Source: Flintibacter faecis | GTDB taxonomy: Bacteria > Bacillota > Clostridia > Oscillospirales > Oscillospiraceae | Length of the DNA stretch: 64,000 nucleotides | Assembly (NCBI RefSeq): GCF_014287875.1 | Contig: NZ_JACOPN010000001.1 | Coordinates: 62,001-126,000, forward strand | Direction: 5' to 3' | Shown: piece after piece, positions 8,039 to 15,591 of the stretch | Numbering within the stretch: the first letter of the stretch is position 1 | Layout: each line of letters starts with the position of its first letter | Notes under the pieces: model-generated | Database searches by the model: none | Told to the model about the DNA's origin: nothing | The model's input: only the letters and a program-made list of their open reading frames with translations | Translations under genes and position numbers: made by a program

Positions 8039-8707
8039 TCAACCCAGAGTGACCAGCAGGTCATCGGTGTTGACAGTGGTGCCCACCACGGCGGACACGG
8101 ACTTGACGGTGCCATCCACAGGTGCAGAGACCTCGATCTCCATCTTCATGGCCTCCAGCACCACCAGGGTGTCGCCGGCCTTGACGGTGTCACCCACCTT
8201 GCACTCCACCTTGAAGATGTTGCCGGGCATGGGGCTGTTCACGGCAGTCTCACCGGCAGCCACGGCTGCGGGAGCAGCAGCAGGAGCGGGGGCGGCAGCG
8301 GGAGCAGCAGGAGCGGGGGCAGCAGCAGGGGCGGGAGCGGCCGCAGGAGCAGCCACAGGGGCGGCAGGGGCGGCGGCGATGTTGGTGATCTGGAAGGAGC
8401 CCATGGGCATACCGGACTCCTCGGCCACGGCAGCCATCATCACGGCCACCAGCTCACCCTCGTCCACAGCGGGAGCGGCGGGGGCGGCAGCCGGTTTGGG
8501 GGCGGCAGCGGCCTTCTGAGCGGGGGCAGCGGCAGCCTTGCCCTTGCCCTCGATAGAGCCCACGACCTTGGAGATCACGACGATGACCACCGCCAGGATG
8601 GCCAGCATCAGGAACACCACCAGCAGACCGCAGACGGCAACCATCAGGGCGTCGCCCACGGAGAGCGGGGTGTTGGGGTTCAGAATTGCTTTTTCAACAC
8701 TAGGCAT
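8039..8707 (-). CDS. gcdD: Membrane anchor (OadG-type) fused to a second biotin carrier domain
   Basis: A 222-residue protein in three parts. Residues 1-60 carry one transmembrane helix (about 20-46) followed by a basic stretch. About 80-110 hold the DEGELVAVMMAAVAEESG segment typical of the small gamma/delta subunits of Na+ decarboxylases. An Ala/Pro-rich linker leads to a C-terminal biotinyl domain with the EAMKMEI motif, whose lysine is biotinylated. Such small subunits usually lack a biotin domain, so this is a GcdD-GcdC fusion. The last 74 residues differ from those of the neighbouring gcdC at a single position. Two biotin carriers are known in some Fusobacterium and Clostridium glutaconyl-CoA decarboxylases (general knowledge). 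Confidence 0.88.
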   Translation of the reverse strand: MPSVEKAILNPNTPLSVGDALMVAVCGLLVVFLMLAILAVVIVVISKVVGSIEGKGKAAAAPAQKAAAAPKPAAAPAAPAVDEGELVAVMMAAVAEESGMPMGSFQITNIAAAPAAPVAAPAAAPAPAAAPAPAAPAAAPAPAAAPAAVAAGETAVNSPMPGNIFKVECKVGDTVKAGDTLVVLEAMKMEIEVSAPVDGTVKSVSAVVGTTVNTDDLLVTLG

Positions 8708-8721
8708 AGACGGTGGCCCCC

Positions 8722-9135
8722 TTAACCCAGGGTGACCAGCAGGTCGTCAGTGTTGACGGTGGTGCCCACAACAGCGGACACGGACTTCACGGTGCCGTCC
8801 ACGGGGGCGGAGACCTCGATCTCCATCTTCATGGCCTCCAGGACCACCAGGGTGTCGCCAGCCTTCACAGCGTCGCCCACCTTGCACTCCACCTTGAAGA
8901 TGTTGCCGGGCATGGGGCTGTTCACGGCAGTCTCACCAGCGGCCACGGCGGCCTTGGGGGCGGCGGGGGCAGCAGCGGGAGCGGGGGCGGCAGCAGGAGC
9001 GGGGGCGGCGGGGGCAGGAGCAGCCACAGGAGCGGCAGCCACGGGGGCGGCCACAGGAGCGGCAGCGGGGGCGGCGCCGGTCTTTTCCACAGTCACGCTG
9101 TAAACCTTGCCATTGACGGTAACATTGTAGTTCAT
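8722..9135 (-). CDS. gcdC: Glutaconyl-CoA decarboxylase gamma subunit, biotin carrier
   Basis: A 137-residue soluble biotin carrier. A short N-terminal beta segment (MNYNVTVNGKVYSVTVEK) is followed by a flexible Ala/Pro linker of about 45 residues and a C-terminal biotinyl domain with EAMKMEI. The linker lets the domain swing between the carboxyltransferase (GcdA) and the pump (GcdB). Length agrees with known GcdC proteins. It is the first gene after the internal promoter at 9268-9297, so the pump part of the complex may be transcribed separately. The linker is so Ala/Pro-rich that the DNA looks repetitive. Confidence 0.93.
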   Translation of the reverse strand: MNYNVTVNGKVYSVTVEKTGAAPAAAPVAAPVAAAPVAAPAPAAPAPAAAPAPAAAPAAPKAAVAAGETAVNSPMPGNIFKVECKVGDAVKAGDTLVVLEAMKMEIEVSAPVDGTVKSVSAVVGTTVNTDDLLVTLG

Positions 9136-9217
9136 AGCTTGTTTTCCCCTTTACTTTTTTGATCTGACACATCGTTTGGGCCCGGCTTTCACACCCAGCC
9201 CGGTTTTCTTTAGATTT

Positions 9218-9251
9218 CATTTCTCCCGCACTGGCGTGTGCGGGAGAAATG
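9218..9251. other. Perfect 14-bp hairpin in the gcdC 5' untranslated region
   Basis: CATTTCTCCCGCAC and its exact complement are separated by 6 nt. No T-run follows on either strand, so it is unlikely to be a terminator. It lies at the 5' end of the transcript expected from the 9268-9297 promoter, where it could stabilise the gcdC-gcdD-gcdB mRNA or mark a processing site. Confidence 0.6.
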
Positions 9252-9267
9252 AATCCGAATTCGAGAA

Positions 9268-9297
9268 ATTATAACATCTTTGCTTGACGGGTGTCAA
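9268..9297 (-). promoter_or_regulatory. Internal promoter for gcdC-gcdD-gcdB with overlapping inverted repeat
   Basis: TTGACA (9297-9292), an 18-bp spacer and TATAAT (9273-9268). A perfect inverted repeat, GCTTGAC-N4-GTCAAGC (9282-9299), overlaps the -35 hexamer and could be an operator. It lies in the 202-bp gap between hgdB and gcdC. Confidence 0.78.
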
Positions 9298-9337
9298 GCG
9301 GTTCGCCCCGGCTTCCAGTTACTTCTTAACAGAAGTC

Positions 9338-10474
9338 TTACAGCACGTCGGCGAAAGCCTGGATGGCGGTGCTGGCCTGGCCGAAGTCCCGCATCTGCTG
9401 ATCCACGCCCAGCTTGATGTGGGGGATATCGGCGGCGTCCAGCGCCTTCTTCAGGTAGGGATACTCCATCTCCTCGGGGTCGCAGAACTGCTGCATAAAC
9501 AGTACCAGGCCCTGAGCGCCGGACTTCTTGACCAGCTCGGCCACGAACTCGCCCCGGCGGTTCTTGTTGGAGTGCTCATCATACAGCAGGTCGTCGTAAT
9601 CCTGGTCGGCGAACTGCTGAGCCAGAGCCATCATGGGGTCGCCCTCCTCGCTGGCATCCACGCGGAAGGAGCGGCTCTCCTGAGCCACGTCATCGGCGGC
9701 GATGGCGATCTTGTTGTCGTCGAAGATCTGCAGCAGCTTGGGGTTGTCGCAGATGATGCCGGAGGTGACGATCTTCTTGCCGGTCCAGTTGGCGGCGGGC
9801 AGCTTGGCCAGCTCGGCATTCAGGGCCTCCAGCTTCTCGGCGAAGACGGCGGGCTCCATGAACCAGGCGGCACGCAGCACGGCGGAGCGCTTCACGGCGG
9901 TGATGACATCGCAGTGCTCGCTGGCCAGCTTGACAAACTCACGGCGGGCGGCGCGGCTGCGGTTCATGACCTTGATGGCCTGACGCAGGGCGTCGTCGGT
10001 GATGGCGGCGCCGGAGATCTTCTCCAGCTCAGCCTTGACGTGCATGTACTGGTCCACGGTGAACTGCAGGCCGAAAGCGGGCTTGCGGTGCTGGGGGTGG
10101 GCCAGGAAGATGCAGGGCAGCTTGCCCTCCATGGCCACGCGGAAGTTCTGGCTCATGGGGCGCAGGGTGTCGCAGATGGTGGGGGTGATGATGCCGTCCA
10201 GCTGATCCATGGTGCCGTCCAGCAGCATCTCCAGCGCCAGCTGAGCGATGGTGCAATAGAAGGTGGCACAATACTCCTTGGCCATGGAGATGGTCTTCTT
10301 GTTGCTGCCCCAGATGCCCATGGGCACCATACCGGCGGCCACGACCAGCTCCACGGGAGCAAAGTAGGGCAGGATACCGATGACCTTCTTGCCCTCGTTC
10401 TTATAAGCGGTCAGTACGCGGTGAGGATGCTCAGCAACCTCCGCAAACTCTTTCAGCATAACCTCGGTGCTCAT
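9338..10474 (-). CDS. hgdB: (R)-2-hydroxyglutaryl-CoA dehydratase beta subunit
   Basis: A 378-residue subunit of the oxygen-sensitive iron-sulfur dehydratase that removes water from 2-hydroxyglutaryl-CoA to give glutaconyl-CoA by a radical mechanism. It belongs to the HgdB/FldC/BcrB family: VELVVAAGMVPMGIWGSN, YYCATFYCTIAQ-like Cys-containing stretch (EYCATFYCTIAQLALEM), and VLFMQQFCDPEEMEYPYLKKAL near the C-terminus. Conserved cysteines are in place to ligate the cluster. Length matches the Acidaminococcus enzyme. It overlaps hgdA by four bases (ATGA). The specific substrate is inferred from the operon, since phenyllactyl- and lactoyl-CoA dehydratases are homologous. Confidence 0.93.
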   Translation of the reverse strand: MSTEVMLKEFAEVAEHPHRVLTAYKNEGKKVIGILPYFAPVELVVAAGMVPMGIWGSNKKTISMAKEYCATFYCTIAQLALEMLLDGTMDQLDGIITPTICDTLRPMSQNFRVAMEGKLPCIFLAHPQHRKPAFGLQFTVDQYMHVKAELEKISGAAITDDALRQAIKVMNRSRAARREFVKLASEHCDVITAVKRSAVLRAAWFMEPAVFAEKLEALNAELAKLPAANWTGKKIVTSGIICDNPKLLQIFDDNKIAIAADDVAQESRSFRVDASEEGDPMMALAQQFADQDYDDLLYDEHSNKNRRGEFVAELVKKSGAQGLVLFMQQFCDPEEMEYPYLKKALDAADIPHIKLGVDQQMRDFGQASTAIQAFADVL

Positions 10475-11934
10475 TTCTCAGCGCCCTCCTTTTCAGCTTT
10501 GTTAGCCTCCATGGCCTCGACCAGGCCCTGAACACGGGTCTCGTACTGGGCCTCGTTGAAGTTTCTGGGGTCGGCCTGGTCGCCGTCGAAGCCGGCGCAG
10601 GGCACGCCCAGATCCTTGGTGAAGCGGCGCTGCATCTCGGCCATGTAGCCGGACCAGGGCTTGCAGGAACGGTTGTAGTGAACCAGCACGCCATCCACCT
10701 TGTTGTCACGGCAGATGCCCTCACGCCAATCCACGCCCTGCTCGATACACACGGAGTTGGGGGCCTTGTAGTAGGCGCGGGCCATCTCGTCGATGTTGTT
10801 GTACACAAAGCCGAAGGCGGGGGCGTACACCACGGCGGTGACGTTGACGCCGTTGGCCTTCAGAGGCTTGAACAGGTTGGGCAGCTTGGGCCAGCAGGGA
10901 ATACCCTCGAACATCACACGATACTTCTCGGGGAAGGGCAGAGTGGAGGTGCCCTCCTTGATGTTCTTCTCCAGGTCCTCGGCCAGCAGGGCGAAGGCGT
11001 CGGCGGCAGCTTCCTTGCCGCGGGCGGTGACCACGTCGGCCATGTGGTTGAACAGGTCGAAGCCGCTCATGGGGGCGGGCTTGTACTGCAGATAGTCGCA
11101 GACCTTCAGCCAGTTCTGAGCGGTGCGGTTGGCGTGCTTGCAGGCAGTCTCGAACTTCTGCTCGTCGAACTTCTTGCCGGTCAGCTTCTCCAGCTGGTGG
11201 ATGGCGGCATCGAACTGAGCGCGGACATAGGCCACGTTGGTATCGGCCACCTCAACGGTGTTGTTGTAAGGAATATCGATCATGATCAGGGGGATGTTGC
11301 ACATACGGGCGATATTCTCATACCACTTGGTCATGCAGTTGCAGATGTTGTTGCAGCACAGCACGAAGTCGGGCTGGGGGATGCGCATCTGCTTATAGGG
11401 CTTGATGGCCTCCCGGCGGAAGTTCTTATAGGCGATCTCCTTCTCGGTGGTCTCGGGCAGAGCCTCGATCTCGTGGATATCGTCCAGAACGGTGTAAGGC
11501 ACCTGAGTCTTGGGGTCCTTCTTGGGCTTGCCGGTCTCGGGGTCGATGACCACGTTGCCGTTCTCGTCCTTCAAAGGCTTGCCGCTCTTGGGGTCGATGA
11601 TGAACTCCAGCGTCTCGGGGTCGAACTTGCGGGAAGCACGCTTGCCGGCGGCATAGGCCAGGCTGATGCGGGCGTAGCCGCAGATGTCGTTATCAAAGCC
11701 CAGGTCCTCGGCGGCCTGGCACATGATCTCGCCGTCACGCTGAGCGGCGATACCGGCAGCCTGGTTCTCGGGGTACATAACGTTCAGGTCGAACGCCTCG
11801 GCCAGCTCACAGGGGAACTTGGAGCTGGACCAGCCCACCAGCTTACCCTGCTTCTTGGCCTCACGGGCATCGGCATACACGTCATCGACGACCTTGCGCA
11901 GAGCCAGGACGCCGGGACTGACTGTTTTAGCCAT
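10471..11934 (-). CDS. hgdA: (R)-2-hydroxyglutaryl-CoA dehydratase alpha subunit
   Basis: A 487-residue partner of HgdB. The family features are a cysteine-rich CCNNICNCMTKWYENIAR segment (cluster ligand and substrate pocket) about 190-210, the early GWSSSKFPCELAEAFDL stretch, and HYNRSCKPWSGYMAEMQRRF near the C-terminus. The heterodimer holds one [4Fe-4S] cluster and is activated by one electron from HgdC. The insert GKPLKDENGNVVIDPETGKPK around residues 118-140 is hydrophilic, as in related enzymes. It follows hgdC after 61 bases with a GGGAGG ribosome binding site. Confidence 0.94.
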   Translation of the reverse strand: MAKTVSPGVLALRKVVDDVYADAREAKKQGKLVGWSSSKFPCELAEAFDLNVMYPENQAAGIAAQRDGEIMCQAAEDLGFDNDICGYARISLAYAAGKRASRKFDPETLEFIIDPKSGKPLKDENGNVVIDPETGKPKKDPKTQVPYTVLDDIHEIEALPETTEKEIAYKNFRREAIKPYKQMRIPQPDFVLCCNNICNCMTKWYENIARMCNIPLIMIDIPYNNTVEVADTNVAYVRAQFDAAIHQLEKLTGKKFDEQKFETACKHANRTAQNWLKVCDYLQYKPAPMSGFDLFNHMADVVTARGKEAAADAFALLAEDLEKNIKEGTSTLPFPEKYRVMFEGIPCWPKLPNLFKPLKANGVNVTAVVYAPAFGFVYNNIDEMARAYYKAPNSVCIEQGVDWREGICRDNKVDGVLVHYNRSCKPWSGYMAEMQRRFTKDLGVPCAGFDGDQADPRNFNEAQYETRVQGLVEAMEANKAEKEGAEK

Positions 11935-11995
11935 AGTAAATTTCCTCCCTACTTATATTGTGACATGTGTTATGACATACACTGCAGCGGTCTTT

Positions 11996-12793
11996 TCAGG
12001 CCCGCTGCGCCTTTTGGTACTTCTGATAAGCGAACAGAGCAGCGCCCAATGCGCCGTTGTACTGAGTCAGGGGCGAGATGTGGACCTCATGTCCCAGCGC
12101 CTCCTCCAGCGCCTTGACCACGCCGGAGTTCTGGGCCACGCCGCCCGTCATCACCACCTGATCCCGGATGCCCACCCGGTGGGCCAGCCCGGCAACACGG
12201 GAGGCCACAGAGCGGTGGATACCGTTAATGATGTCCCGCTTATCCGTCCCCATAGACAACTGGCTGATGACCTCGCTCTCGGCAAACACCGTACAGGTAG
12301 AGCTGATCTCCACCTGCTTGGTGGACTGGGCACCCAGCATGCCAAGATCCTGCACCTTCACCTCCAGCACCCTGGCCATCACGTCCAGGAAGCGTCCGGT
12401 TCCGGCGGCACATTTGTCATTCATTACAAAGTTGGTCATCACGCCGTTTTCCACCTGCAGAATCTTCACATCCTGACCGCCGATGTCAACGACCGTGTGG
12501 ACCTGGGGGAACAGGAACGTAGCGCCCTTGGCGTGACAGCTCAGCTCGCTCATCTGAGCGTCTGCGATCTCCTCCAGGGAGTTGCGCCCGTAGCCGGTGG
12601 CCAACACAAAGGCCATCTCGTCTTTGCTCTTTCCAGCCTGCTCCAGCACCTCGCTGATGGCCCGCTGGGGGCCGCTGGTACCGGCGCCAACAGAGATCAG
12701 GGACTTTGCCACGATCTCCTTGCCGTCGGCCAGCATGACGCACTTGGAAGCAGTGGAACCGATGTCAATTCCTAAGGTATAGATATGATCCAT
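11996..12793 (-). CDS. hgdC: 2-hydroxyglutaryl-CoA dehydratase activator (ATPase)
   Basis: A 265-residue ASKHA-fold ATPase. As a homodimer bridged by a [4Fe-4S] cluster, it uses ATP to push one electron into the dehydratase. Seen here: [15 protein letters not shown] (phosphate loop), DIGGQDVK, the two cluster cysteines in [11 protein letters not shown] and [10 protein letters not shown], and [10 protein letters not shown] near the C-terminus. I chose ATG 12791-12793, which follows TTTGGAG by 7 bases and matches the known N-terminus. A longer upstream frame exists but only reads through intergenic hairpins. Very similar in order and sequence to the Acidaminococcus activator. Confidence 0.95.
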   Translation of the reverse strand: MDHIYTLGIDIGSTASKCVMLADGKEIVAKSLISVGAGTSGPQRAISEVLEQAGKSKDEMAFVLATGYGRNSLEEIADAQMSELSCHAKGATFLFPQVHTVVDIGGQDVKILQVENGVMTNFVMNDKCAAGTGRFLDVMARVLEVKVQDLGMLGAQSTKQVEISSTCTVFAESEVISQLSMGTDKRDIINGIHRSVASRVAGLAHRVGIRDQVVMTGGVAQNSGVVKALEEALGHEVHISPLTQYNGALGAALFAYQKYQKAQRA

Positions 12794-12824
12794 GGTAACG
12801 CTCCAAATATTCAAAATTTCGTCC

Positions 12825-12890
12825 GCCGGAGAACATACAGGCCATTTCTCCGGCATTCATGGGTGCTCCGGGGTCCTGGAGACCCCGGAG
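12825..12890. other. Two intercistronic hairpins between gcdA and hgdC
   Basis: GCCGGAGAA/TTCTCCGGC (12825-12854) and a perfect 10-bp stem CTCCGGGGTC/GACCCCGGAG (12866-12890). Neither has a T-run on the minus strand. They are likely RNA processing or stability elements inside the operon, not full terminators. Confidence 0.55.
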
Positions 12891-12910
12891 TCGGAAACCG
12901 CCTGAAAAAA

Positions 12911-14674
12911 TTACTTCTTCAGGGAGTCGTAATCCTTGATGGTTCTGGGCAGCAGCATCTGGTGGAAGGGGCAGATGGACTCGGGGTTCTGATAGCAGGA
13001 GTCGGTGAAGGCCACCAGATAGTTGCGCATCATGGGCAGGTCCACGATCTCGTCCACCAGGCCGGCCTGAGCGCAGAACAGAGGCTTGGACTTGCGGTCG
13101 TAGTCGTCGATCAGCTCGTTCATCTTGTCGATGGTGCCCTGCAGGTCCTTGCCCGCCTTCTGATCCTTGGCCAGACGGCCGGTGTACATGGCGTTGGCAG
13201 CGGTCTTGCCGTTCATAACGTTGATCTCGGTGGCAGCGGTGCCCAGAGAGAAGGCGTTGTTGTCGTTGCCCTGAGGGCCGCCCAGGACGTAGTGGGCAGC
13301 GGCGGTGCCGCGGCGCAGGGTGATCTCCATCATGGGCAGCTTGCTGCTCTGGATGGAGTAGATCAGGGACTGGCCCAGACCCAGCAGCTCGGCGACCTCG
13401 GCGTCGTCGCCCACGTCGATGCCGGTGGTATCCTGGATCCAGATCATGGGCAGGCGGTCACGGGCGCACAGGGTGACGAACTCGTTCATCTTGATCAGGC
13501 CCTGGCGATACAGCTTGCCGCCCACGCCCATGGACTGGCCGTACTTGGCGACCTTGTACTCGGGGTAGTTGGGGATGATGCCCTGGTTGTTGGCGACCAC
13601 GCCCACAAGCAGGCCGTCCACCTTGGCGATACCGGTGATCATCTCGGGACCGTAGCCCTTCTTATACTCCATGAACTGGCTGCCGTCGAACAGACGGGCA
13701 ATGACGGAGTACATGTCATAAGCACGGTTCTTGTTGTTCAGCACCAGATCGTACAGCTCCACGTCGGAAGCGGCGGGAGACTGGGGAGTGTCCACACGGA
13801 AGAACTCCAGATCATAGCTGGGCAGCATGTCCACATACTTCTTGATGGTGGCGATGACGCCCTCCTGAGTGGGGCACACCTCGCGGAAGAAGCCGGTCTG
13901 ACCATAGTGGACGGACACAGATCCGGGAGGATCGGCACGCAGGCCCTTGGTGGCCTCGATCTGGGCCAGAGCGGCCTCCATGTCAACGTGGGGCTTGGGG
14001 TTCATGCCGCCCACGATACCGGCGCCGCCCACGGCCATGTTGGCCTTCTCATGGGCGATCAGTACGGTGGGAGAGATGGAGTGGTAGCCGCCGCCGGCGG
14101 GGTTGGTGCCGTGGATGCCGACGATGACGGGCACGCCCATCTGGTTCAGCTCGGAGTTGCGATAGAAGGGGGTGCCGCCGCCCCGGCGGTTGGGGTACAC
14201 CTTCTCCTGCTGGTCCAGCTCAACGCCGGCGCACTCCAGCAGATAGATCAGGGGGATGCGCAGCCGCTTGGCGGTGTCGCTGCCCCGCAGCAGGTTGTCG
14301 GCCTGACCGGGAACCCAGGTACCGGCGTGCTTCTTGTTGTCAGAGGCGATGATGCAGCACCACTTGCCGTTGACACGGCCCAGACCCTTGATGATAGAGG
14401 TGGAGCCGTTCTTGTTCTCCTGGGGGTTATACAGGCTGTTCAGGGGGCACCAGGTACCGGCGTCCACCAGCAGAGAGACACGCTGCATGGCGGTGAGCTG
14501 GCCCTTGGCGTTCATGGCCTCGTCGGGCTTGCCGGCCTCCAGGGCGCTCACAACGTGGGCGTGGATGTCATCCTCGATGGCGCGCAGCTCGGTGGCGTTC
14601 TCGGCATTGGCCTTGACGGGCTTGCCGACCACGGGCATGTTCTGGAAATAACGGGGCATGGAATAGTTACCCAA
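12911..14674 (-). CDS. gcdA: Glutaconyl-CoA decarboxylase alpha subunit (carboxyltransferase)
   Basis: A 587-residue soluble carboxyltransferase of the crotonase superfamily that transfers the carboxyl group of glutaconyl-CoA to biotin, releasing crotonyl-CoA. Two carboxyltransferase domains are present; conserved stretches include KVYPNRRGGGTPFYRN, NPAGGGYHSISPTVLIAHEKANMAVGGAG and YVLGGPQGNDNNAFSLGTAATE. Start is TTG 14672-14674: it lies 8 bases after AGGAGG, and the resulting N-terminus MGNYSMPRYF matches the family, whereas the next ATG is too far from the ribosome binding site. Length equals that of the Acidaminococcus subunit (587). It sits between gctB and hgdC. Confidence 0.96.
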   Translation of the reverse strand: MGNYSMPRYFQNMPVVGKPVKANAENATELRAIEDDIHAHVVSALEAGKPDEAMNAKGQLTAMQRVSLLVDAGTWCPLNSLYNPQENKNGSTSIIKGLGRVNGKWCCIIASDNKKHAGTWVPGQADNLLRGSDTAKRLRIPLIYLLECAGVELDQQEKVYPNRRGGGTPFYRNSELNQMGVPVIVGIHGTNPAGGGYHSISPTVLIAHEKANMAVGGAGIVGGMNPKPHVDMEAALAQIEATKGLRADPPGSVSVHYGQTGFFREVCPTQEGVIATIKKYVDMLPSYDLEFFRVDTPQSPAASDVELYDLVLNNKNRAYDMYSVIARLFDGSQFMEYKKGYGPEMITGIAKVDGLLVGVVANNQGIIPNYPEYKVAKYGQSMGVGGKLYRQGLIKMNEFVTLCARDRLPMIWIQDTTGIDVGDDAEVAELLGLGQSLIYSIQSSKLPMMEITLRRGTAAAHYVLGGPQGNDNNAFSLGTAATEINVMNGKTAANAMYTGRLAKDQKAGKDLQGTIDKMNELIDDYDRKSKPLFCAQAGLVDEIVDLPMMRNYLVAFTDSCYQNPESICPFHQMLLPRTIKDYDSLKK

Positions 14675-14765
14675 TGTCAGTTCCTCCTAAAATATTTTGT
14701 ATATGGGGGTGGTCCCTCTCCCCCCGGGCGGCCAAGATCAGCCCCCCGGGAGACAGGGTGTTTTC

Positions 14766-15569
14766 TTAGTCCTTGGGGACCTTGATGAAGGCCTGGCCGG
14801 GGTCGATCTCCTCACGGATCAGCTTGATGATCTCGGGGCTGGGGCCCTCCATCAGCTGGGCGCGGGACACGTCAATCTCGAAACCGGTGTTCTCCTGGAC
14901 CATCTCGGGGCTGGAGAACGGATAGTAGTAAGCCAGATACATCCGCTTGGTCTCGTCATCAAACTTCATGATGCCCAGGTCGGTAACGACCATCTGGGGA
15001 CCGCGGTTGCCGGGCAGGCCGGCACGCTCACGGCCGCCGGGGCCGTCCATCCAGCCGCAGGAGGTGATGTAGTCGATCTTCTCCATGAAGCGGCGCTTCT
15101 GGTGCTGCATCATGATGACGGTGTTGCAGAAGCCGGCAATGCCGTTGGCGCCGCCGGAACCGGTGAAACGGGTCTGGGGCTTGACGTAGTCGCCCTTACC
15201 GTAGATGCAGGTGGAGTTCACGTTGCCGTAGGGGTCGATCTGGGCGCCGCCGATGAAGGCCACCAGGCGGTCGGCGTCGTGCAGCCACTCATTGGCCTCG
15301 AAGCCGATGAAGCGGATGTTGGGCCACTGCACGGCGCAGTGGGCCATGAAGCGGTTGTCGCCCACGGAACGGGGCACCTCAACGGGATCGCAGTCCATCA
15401 GGCCGCTCTCCACGATGGGGTGGCAGGAGGGGCACACGGCCCGCTTGGCCAGAGAAGCGCCGATCAGGGGCAGACCGGTACCCACGATGACGATCTGGTT
15501 CTCCTTGATGTTCTTAGCAATGGCATAAGCCTGCATTTCCTGCTTGGTATACTTGGTGTAATCAGACAT
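14766..15569 (-). CDS. gctB: Glutaconate CoA-transferase subunit B
   Basis: A 267-residue subunit that carries the catalytic glutamate of this class I CoA-transferase. The enzyme moves CoA from acetyl-CoA (or glutaconyl-CoA) to (R)-2-hydroxyglutarate. The motif CHPIVESGLMD places the glutamate at residue 54 when ATG 15567-15569 is taken as start, the same number as in the crystallised Acidaminococcus enzyme. A TTG two codons earlier is also in frame but fits less well. IGGAQIDPYGNVNSTCI, TGSGGANGIAGFCNT and DGPGGRERAGLPGNRGPQ are family blocks. It follows gctA by 22 bases. Confidence 0.96.
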   Translation of the reverse strand: MSDYTKYTKQEMQAYAIAKNIKENQIVIVGTGLPLIGASLAKRAVCPSCHPIVESGLMDCDPVEVPRSVGDNRFMAHCAVQWPNIRFIGFEANEWLHDADRLVAFIGGAQIDPYGNVNSTCIYGKGDYVKPQTRFTGSGGANGIAGFCNTVIMMQHQKRRFMEKIDYITSCGWMDGPGGRERAGLPGNRGPQMVVTDLGIMKFDDETKRMYLAYYYPFSSPEMVQENTGFEIDVSRAQLMEGPSPEIIKLIREEIDPGQAFIKVPKD

Positions 15570-15591
15570 TTTCAATATCCTCCCTGTTTTC

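Noticed and set aside
6737..8725. Long plus-strand frame of about 660 codons opposite gcdB and gcdD
   Set aside because: It is His/Gly/Gln-rich low-complexity translation of the strand opposite clear genes, with no ribosome binding site; a by-product of GC-rich codon bias. The same holds for the long opposite frames over gcdA (12785-14785) and the second ABC gene (60310-62409).
8230..9060. Tandem DNA repeat between gcdD and gcdC
   Set aside because: The repetition comes from Ala/Pro linkers and homologous biotinyl domains of two real genes.
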